From assembly GCA_025453925.1 (NCBI GenBank), contig JALOPK010000071.1, forward strand, positions 1 through 12,133: a stretch of 12,133 nt of DNA, given 5' to 3'. A program made the position numbers and the translations under genes. Origin of the DNA: Candidatus Eiseniibacteriota bacterium. Its GTDB lineage: Bacteria; JAFGKV01. Under the pieces are notes generated by a model. That model was not told where the DNA came from and searched no databases. It was given only the letters and a program-made list of their open reading frames with translations. Positions 7,356-12,133 of the stretch are shown in pieces (positions within the stretch are counted from its first letter, which is position 1; every line of letters begins with the position of its first letter).

Positions 7356-9641
7356 TCACTGTTCGAGCTGGTAGTCCATCTCGCCGACGGGCGCCGACGG
7401 CCCCGAAGGCCCCTGGGTTGTCGACACCGCGACGATGCGGTAGAAATGATTGACCGCTGGGTCGCCGGCCATGCCCGCGTCGGTGTAGGTGGTGCCGGTC
7501 GGTGACGCGATGGGCGTCAGGCCGCTGACCAGGAAGTGCGGAATCGTATGGCGGTACACGCTATAGTGATCGATGGTAACCGGATTGCCCGTGACATCCT
7601 GGGTGACCGGACTCCAGGTGAGGACGACTGCTCCGAGCCCGGTGGCGGAGGCCGCCACATTCAGAGGAGTGCGCGGCGGGGTGGTCGCACTGGTCGGCAG
7701 TGTCCCCAGGTACGGGCGCACATTGTAGGCGGTCATGGTGACGTCGACGTCGCCGGAGGTCGTCGGGTTGACCGCCAGAGTGACCTGCCCGGACGCATTG
7801 GTATAGCCCCAAACGTAGACTTCCGACGACTTTCTCAGGCACACCAGCGCACCATGAATGGGCCCCCTGGCCGGGGTCGTGACGGTGGCAGTCACATTGG
7901 TCGTGGTCCCCACCGCCACCTGGCTCGGGCTGAGTGTCACTGAGGAGGTCCCCGGCACGTCGGTGAAGACTTGGACCGACGGATCCCCCAATACAGTGTA
8001 CTCGTGCATCCCCGAGTTCCGCTCTCCCGCGGTGAGGCCGGTGGCATGGTTCCACGCGTAGAGCTTGCCGGAGAGGAGGGATTGTCCCACCATGGTGGCG
8101 CCTGAGTCGGTCCATGCGAGGTAGATGCCCTGGTCCAATGGATCGTTGAAAAGGTAGGATGTGTACGCCTGTGAGCCGATGAAAGCTAAGGCCCCCTTGG
8201 GATTGGCGGGATCTTCGTAGTCTCTTCGGAGCAGGAGTTCGGCGGTCGTGGCGTAGTCGCTTGCGTCAAACCTGGCGGAGGAGCAACTCAAGACCGTCCA
8301 CACACCGAGTTTGTTCGTGTTGTTCACGTAGTCGACGTCATACGACGAGAACGTGCCATTCCAGTCCGTGCCGTCGCAGCTAGAGACCCGGCAGTTGTAA
8401 AACGTCACGCCCTGATTCACGACGGGAAGAATCTGGCTGGAGTTGGCCTGGTTCTGGAACCGTTCGGTCACGTTCATGCCCCAGGCACTGAGTTCGTCAC
8501 TGACGAAGTTCTTCGCCGCCGTAATGTGGTTGTTGACACTGGAGTCATAATGATTCGCTTTCAGCGTCATGAGGGCACTCTTCTGCCAGGTGCCGTTGAT
8601 GTAGGGAGTCTTCTCGTAGCCTATGGTTTTTGCGAGCTGATAGTTCATCCGCGAGGCGTTCGAGTCGGGGAATCGTCCCACCATGATATCGGCAAACACG
8701 TCGCTGCCTTCGAGGTACGAGTACCACTGATCGTGAAACATGTAGCCCTGGTAGTAGAACTCGTTGTAGAACTTCTTGGTATAGATCGACCCCGCCTGGT
8801 TGTTGCCATTGATGTCGCCAACCAGGAGCACGAAATCAAGCCCATCGGGCCACGTGTCGTACGCATTCTGGATGACGGCCTTGGTAGCGTCCATGCATGC
8901 GTCGGAGTTCGGGTTGGTGTATCCCAGGCTCTCCAGGGTGACCACCTGGACGCCGTATCCCTGGCGCGTCTTCCACTCCACGAACTGTGGCGTCTGCGTG
9001 TCGAATGCCGTGCGCGAGACCACGATGTACCGCTTACCGGTTCCGCGATCCAGGCGCGTCAGATTCAGCGAATCATAGTTGAGCACGTGCTTGCGGTACA
9101 TCCCCTCCCATGCGGGTGACACCGGGCGGGCTGGCCGCGTCTTCTCATTGAGCCCTGCGCCCCCGATGTTCTCGATGCGAAGGGTGAACCGGCGAGCGAC
9201 ATAGGATCGGTCCCCGACAGTCCAGCAGGGGGCGACCCCTACATCCACGACGCGCAAGTCACGCCAGATGCCGGGCTCGCCGACCGTCACCGTGGACAGC
9301 GGAACGTGCCGTGGATCGACCGTCTCGATCCGATCCGGATCCTCTGTGGGGGCGATCTCAGCTTCCACGACCGACACGCGGGCATTGCCCGTTGGAGCGA
9401 TGGCCACGAGGCCTACTCCGACCGCCTCGCTGGCCGGCAGGCGCGCCGGGTCGTCCAGGGTAATGGCAACCTCAAGGAGGATGTCATCCGAGGACGATGG
9501 GAGCACCACGCCCGACGCGCGATACGGCGGCGGGGCAACCGCACCGAGGGCTCCGCTGCATTCGTGGAGAGGTTCGGCAGCCTGCGTCGGACCGGCGCAG
9601 ATGAGGGCGGCGATCAAGAGGACTCCGAGGGCGGATCTCAT
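7356..9641 (-). CDS. Secreted gingipain-type (peptidase C25) protein, catalytic His apparently lost
   Basis: 761 aa from the ATG at 9641. Residues 1-22 are a signal peptide (MRSALGVLLIAALICAGPTQAA). Residues ~23-195 resemble the C25 propeptide region. Residues ~203-565 are a C25 caspase-like fold: YIVVSRTAF (205-213), FVLLVGDING (270-279), DIMVGRFP (318-325), the nucleophile segment WTVLSCSSARFD (448-459, Cys453), KGALAFIGSQAYTSY (482-496) and the family's closing motif YTVLGDPSVQV (548-558). Where gingipains and relatives read NY.GHGS...W, this protein reads NCRVSSCDGTDW (416-427), with Ser420 at the His position. Gingipains are Cys/His dyad proteases, so this one may be inactive or use other residues. 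An Ig-like module (~566-645) and a C-terminal FN3 (~657-761) follow. No T9SS-type or LPXTG sorting tail is recognisable. It is the downstream paralogue of the gene at the right edge. Confidence 0.85.
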   Translation of the reverse strand: MRSALGVLLIAALICAGPTQAAEPLHECSGALGAVAPPPYRASGVVLPSSSDDILLEVAITLDDPARLPASEAVGVGLVAIAPTGNARVSVVEAEIAPTEDPDRIETVDPRHVPLSTVTVGEPGIWRDLRVVDVGVAPCWTVGDRSYVARRFTLRIENIGGAGLNEKTRPARPVSPAWEGMYRKHVLNYDSLNLTRLDRGTGKRYIVVSRTAFDTQTPQFVEWKTRQGYGVQVVTLESLGYTNPNSDACMDATKAVIQNAYDTWPDGLDFVLLVGDINGNNQAGSIYTKKFYNEFYYQGYMFHDQWYSYLEGSDVFADIMVGRFPDSNASRMNYQLAKTIGYEKTPYINGTWQKSALMTLKANHYDSSVNNHITAAKNFVSDELSAWGMNVTERFQNQANSSQILPVVNQGVTFYNCRVSSCDGTDWNGTFSSYDVDYVNNTNKLGVWTVLSCSSARFDASDYATTAELLLRRDYEDPANPKGALAFIGSQAYTSYLFNDPLDQGIYLAWTDSGATMVGQSLLSGKLYAWNHATGLTAGERNSGMHEYTVLGDPSVQVFTDVPGTSSVTLSPSQVAVGTTTNVTATVTTPARGPIHGALVCLRKSSEVYVWGYTNASGQVTLAVNPTTSGDVDVTMTAYNVRPYLGTLPTSATTPPRTPLNVAASATGLGAVVLTWSPVTQDVTGNPVTIDHYSVYRHTIPHFLVSGLTPIASPTGTTYTDAGMAGDPAVNHFYRIVAVSTTQGPSGPSAPVGEMDYQLEQ

Positions 9642-9885
9642 GGGTGCACTCCTTGGGGCGGGGTGGGCTGCGGGGCGGTTGCAGGGCGGCATTGTCCGTC
9701 AATCGAGACGCAACACGGGGGGCGAAACAGCGGATGAACCACTACGCCGTCAAGCGTCGGCAATAGGGACTCGGGGAGTTCCGGCGGCATTGCCGCACTA
9801 CCGCACGCAAGCCGCCCGCCCGCCAGAGGCACCCCGTGTTGAGGGTGGGTGCGGTCTCCCCATCGGGGGGCGGGGGTGGCAATCA
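9642..9885. other. Spacer between the two C25-like genes
   Basis: This 244-bp spacer separates two tandem minus-strand genes and is rich in C and G runs. Weak inverted repeats (GCGGC/GCCGC at 9784-9796; GCACCC/GGGTGC at 9829-9852) follow the upstream gene, but neither has a T tract. On the minus strand two TTGACG hexamers occur without a convincing -10 partner. The length allows a separate promoter for the downstream gene, but I cannot point to one. Confidence 0.4.
9649..9654 (-). promoter_or_regulatory. Shine-Dalgarno site fixing the C25-like gene start at 9641
   Basis: AAGGAG on the minus strand sits seven bases before the ATG at 9641. The open frame reaches back to another ATG at 9692, but that codon has no good ribosome site and would put 17 Pro-rich residues ahead of an otherwise normal signal peptide. 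The 9641 start is therefore preferred. Confidence 0.8.
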
Positions 9886-12133
9886 TCACGGCGTCACGAA
9901 CTCCAGTTCGCCGACTGCCGGCGTCGCCGCACTCTGGTTGCCTGCGGCGTCCTTTGCGGTGACGCGGTAGAAGTAGTTCAGATTGGGATCGCCGAGGCCT
10001 TCGGTCATCAGGATACTGGTGGCCGTGGTTGTCGTCTGGGGCGTCATGCCCTGTACTTCAAAATAGGCCAGGGAAGTCCTGTACACGCAGTAGTGGTCCA
10101 CGCCGACATTGTCCGAAGCAGGGCTCCAGCTCAAGGTGCCATCCTGGGCGAAAGCCGGATTGGATGGAGACGTCGGGGCCAGCACATCCCCTCCGAGCCA
10201 GGTCAGAGACCGGTCAAGCACCGTCTCGATGTTGTTCGGATCTGACCCGCCCGTCGCGAAGGCCTCCAGCGGGACGCCGAAGAACACCACCCGGTAGGTG
10301 CCCGACCCGCCGGACGGATACCGGATCACCACCGGATCCCCACTGCCATCCATGCTGAATACCGTGGCCGCGCCCGTGGCGGGATCAACCCGATCGGGCA
10401 AATCCGACAGGTCGGCATGGTAGCTGAGCCCCACGGCGGCGCCGTTGCCGATGGGATCTCCGGTCTCTCCGTTCACCGCGCTCCCACTGCTCGCGGTGAA
10501 GGCACTCACGTGAAGGTAGTTGGAGGTGAAGGCCTCCCCGCCATAACTGGTGGAATAGTTCTCGGCAGAAAGCAGCAAGGCGCCCCCTTCATCGAGGTAC
10601 GACGACAGATTGGTCTGGTTCTGGCTCGTGACGCTGTTGGCGTTCTGATCACCCGCGGCCCACAGCACCGTCCGGTACATGCGTAGTGTGTCGACCGGTA
10701 CGGTTTCCATGCCGGAATCATACGTGTTCCATCGCACGTAGGAACGCCCCCGCGCGTCCAGCGCGTCGGTGATTCGCGTCTCGGTGACTTCGTTGTCAGC
10801 GTCCACGAAGAGGAGTTCGCGGAGCCCGATGGTAAGGGCGAAGCTGCCGGACGTGGTGTAGAATCCCGAGTTGGCCGTGAGTTCGAACTGAATCGTCGCC
10901 ACATGCGCCTGGGGGCATGACTGACTGATCTCCAGGCTGAATGCAGGGCTGGTCAGTTCGGCCCCCGCCGGGATGTTCCCGAGGTTCTGGGTGGACGATC
11001 CGTTGATGGATATGTAAGGATCCGACTCGCTGAGGGTCAGCAGTGCCGACCGGGCCGGCCCCGTGCCGTCGTTCCTGAGTTGCAGCGACATGTCCACCGT
11101 TTCCCCTGGGTCCGCGATGCCGGTGCCATTGCCCGTCGCGTCCAGCACTGGTGTGGCGAGCCTCACGACGACCGGGGCGCGCACCGTGGTGGAGAAACTC
11201 CCCGACCAGAGTGAGTCACCCGAGTGGATGGCCAGGCTGAACGGCACTGACGTCTGATCCGCCATCGTGCCGACGCGGAACCTGAATGGGGAGTAGGGGA
11301 GCGCGGTGCTGCCCGCGGCGATATTGCCGTAGTTTCTGGTGGCGTTGATCATGAGGATCGCCGGCTGGGCCGTGCTCAGCGTCGACTGCACCGAGGGCGC
11401 CGTCTGCGTGCCGACGTTGCGGAGTTGGATGTTCATGGACACCGTGTCTCCCACATCGGCGTAGCCGTCTCCGAGGATCGTGTTGGCGTCATAGACCACG
11501 TAGGGGCCGGATGTGGCCAGCACGGGCACGGTGGTGAGCACTGGTTGCTGGTTGTAGGCGGTCACCGTCAGGTCTACGTTCCCGATGGTGCCGGGAGTCG
11601 CGTTGAGCGTCACCTCGCCCGCGCCATTCGTGTACCCCCAGGCATAGACCTCGCCGGACTTGCGCAAGCAGACCAGTGCATCGGCGACCGGGCCTCTGGT
11701 CGGATCCGTCACGGTGACGGTCACGCTCGATGGCTGTCCCGCCACCAGAGTGGAAGGCACAACGGACGTGTTGGTGGTCTGGGGCACATCGGTCCACACC
11801 TGCAGCGAGGGATCCCCCAGAATGGTGTACTCATTCATCATGCACTCGCGGCGATTCGGATCGAAGCCGGCATACATGTGGTTCCACGCCCAGATCTTGC
11901 CCGACAGGAAGGCCTCACCAAGGATTGACTTGCCCGAGTCCGTCCAGCAGCGGTAAAACCCCTCATCAAGCGGGTTGTTGTACTCGTAGGCCGTGTAGGC
12001 CTGGGAGCCGATGAAGGCGACGGCACCCCTTGGCTCAGAGGTCGTCCCCAGCCGGAGCATCTGCTCGCAGAGGATGGCGTCATAGACCACGTAGGGGCCG
12101 GATGTGGCCAGCACGGGCACGGTGGTGAGCACT
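9886..12133 (-). CDS. Gingipain-type (C25) multidomain secreted protein, C-terminal part (runs off right edge)
   Basis: The frame is open to the window's right end, so the true start, signal peptide and most of the peptidase domain are missing. Counting visible codons from 12132: RGAVAFIGSQAYTAYEYNNP (35-54) and EYTILGDPSLQVWTDVP (101-117) are the end of a C25 domain. An Ig-like module (~118-205) closely matches the neighbour's (both contain ALVCLRKS.EVY.WGYTN). Two CARDB-like beta repeats follow (~208-320 and ~321-437), each with a GDG/GNG..AD.G(D/E)T entry motif. Next is a Rossmann/GATase1-like module (~438-648) homologous to the one in the GH18 protein, then a final FN3 (~650-748). The catalytic His and Cys are not visible. 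The first 19 visible codons duplicate residues 198-216 exactly and replace the segment expected to hold the nucleophile Cys, so the reading at the very edge is doubtful. It is probably extracellular. No sorting tail is recognised. Confidence 0.8.
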   Translation of the reverse strand, partial: VLTTVPVLATSGPYVVYDAILCEQMLRLGTTSEPRGAVAFIGSQAYTAYEYNNPLDEGFYRCWTDSGKSILGEAFLSGKIWAWNHMYAGFDPNRRECMMNEYTILGDPSLQVWTDVPQTTNTSVVPSTLVAGQPSSVTVTVTDPTRGPVADALVCLRKSGEVYAWGYTNGAGEVTLNATPGTIGNVDLTVTAYNQQPVLTTVPVLATSGPYVVYDANTILGDGYADVGDTVSMNIQLRNVGTQTAPSVQSTLSTAQPAILMINATRNYGNIAAGSTALPYSPFRFRVGTMADQTSVPFSLAIHSGDSLWSGSFSTTVRAPVVVRLATPVLDATGNGTGIADPGETVDMSLQLRNDGTGPARSALLTLSESDPYISINGSSTQNLGNIPAGAELTSPAFSLEISQSCPQAHVATIQFELTANSGFYTTSGSFALTIGLRELLFVDADNEVTETRITDALDARGRSYVRWNTYDSGMETVPVDTLRMYRTVLWAAGDQNANSVTSQNQTNLSSYLDEGGALLLSAENYSTSYGGEAFTSNYLHVSAFTASSGSAVNGETGDPIGNGAAVGLSYHADLSDLPDRVDPATGAATVFSMDGSGDPVVIRYPSGGSGTYRVVFFGVPLEAFATGGSDPNNIETVLDRSLTWLGGDVLAPTSPSNPAFAQDGTLSWSPASDNVGVDHYCVYRTSLAYFEVQGMTPQTTTTATSILMTEGLGDPNLNYFYRVTAKDAAGNQSAATPAVGELEFVTP
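11484..11542. repeat. 59-bp exact direct repeat, internal copy
   Basis: These 59 bases recur without mismatch at 12075-12133. This copy encodes the join between the Ig-like module and the first CARDB-like repeat (VLTTVPVLATSGPYVVYDA), where the sequence reads naturally into DANTILGDGYADVGDT. It is the copy that fits its protein context. Confidence 0.9.
12075..12133. repeat. 59-bp exact direct repeat, copy at the window end
   Basis: Identical to 11484-11542, offset by 591 bp, which keeps the reading frame (197 codons). It ends at the last base of the window. In the protein it sits just before ILCEQMLRLGTTSEPRGAVAFIG, where the neighbouring paralogue has its catalytic-Cys segment. This placement does not suit a C25 domain and suggests an assembly error or a recent internal duplication. 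Confidence 0.9.

Noticed and set aside
9639-9692. Longer start for the C25-like gene at 9692
   Set aside because: No Shine-Dalgarno site precedes it, and the extra 17 residues would sit in front of a complete signal peptide. The ATG at 9641 has AAGGAG at ideal spacing.
9886-10200. Type IX secretion or LPXTG sorting signal at the C-termini of the secreted proteins
   Set aside because: Both C25-like proteins end in an FN3 module with a VGE(M/L)(D/E) tail and no recognisable sorting motif, hydrophobic anchor or basic end, so no secretion route beyond the signal peptide is claimed.
1-12133. CRISPR arrays, transposases, prophage genes, tRNA or rRNA genes
   Set aside because: I saw no regularly spaced repeats, no transposase or integrase motifs, no tRNA-like cloverleaf and no rRNA signature on either strand.

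Overview
The window is high-GC bacterial DNA with long intact reading frames and no phage, insertion-sequence, CRISPR, tRNA or rRNA signal. Its character comes from large secreted mosaic proteins: a GH18 glycosidase-like protein and two tandem gingipain-type (peptidase C25) proteins. They are built from shared fibronectin-III, Ig-like and Rossmann-like modules. This style is common in little-cultured FCB-group lineages such as Eisenbacteria- or Krumholzibacteria-like genomes. That placement is an inference from architecture, since no phylogenetic marker except a fragment of pyruvate kinase is present.

Layout. (1) 1-242, minus: N-terminus of pyruvate kinase, running off the left edge. (2) 243-637: divergent intergenic region with a plausible promoter, a 14-bp palindrome and a strong Shine-Dalgarno site for the next gene. 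(3) 638-3079, plus: secreted GH18-like protein followed by FN3, Rossmann-like and FN3 modules. (4) 3016-5442, minus: 808-aa membrane protein with a spermidine-synthase-like domain between two membrane blocks; its last codons overlap the GH18 gene tail to tail by 64 bp. (5) 5443-6266: 824 bp without a convincing gene but with several GC-rich hairpins, including a likely terminator. (6) 6267-7181, minus: DUF2156 / LPG-synthase C-terminal-like acyltransferase-fold protein. (7) 7303-7341: strong hairpin just after the next gene. (8) 7356-9641, minus: secreted C25-like protein whose expected catalytic His is replaced while the Cys is kept. (9) 9886 to the right edge, minus: second C25-like protein, cut by the window, with a longer C-terminal series of modules.

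How they may fit together. The two C25-like genes are tandem paralogues, and the second carries the same Rossmann-like module as the GH18 protein, so three of the six genes draw on one pool of extracellular modules. The membrane methyltransferase-fold protein and the DUF2156 protein could act at the envelope, but the hairpins and long gaps argue against one operon. I see no direct evidence for a new defence or biosynthetic system. The most notable points are the apparently broken catalytic dyad in the C25-like protein and a 59-bp exact repeat that ends at the window's last base and replaces the expected catalytic-Cys segment of the second C25-like protein, which may be an assembly artefact.
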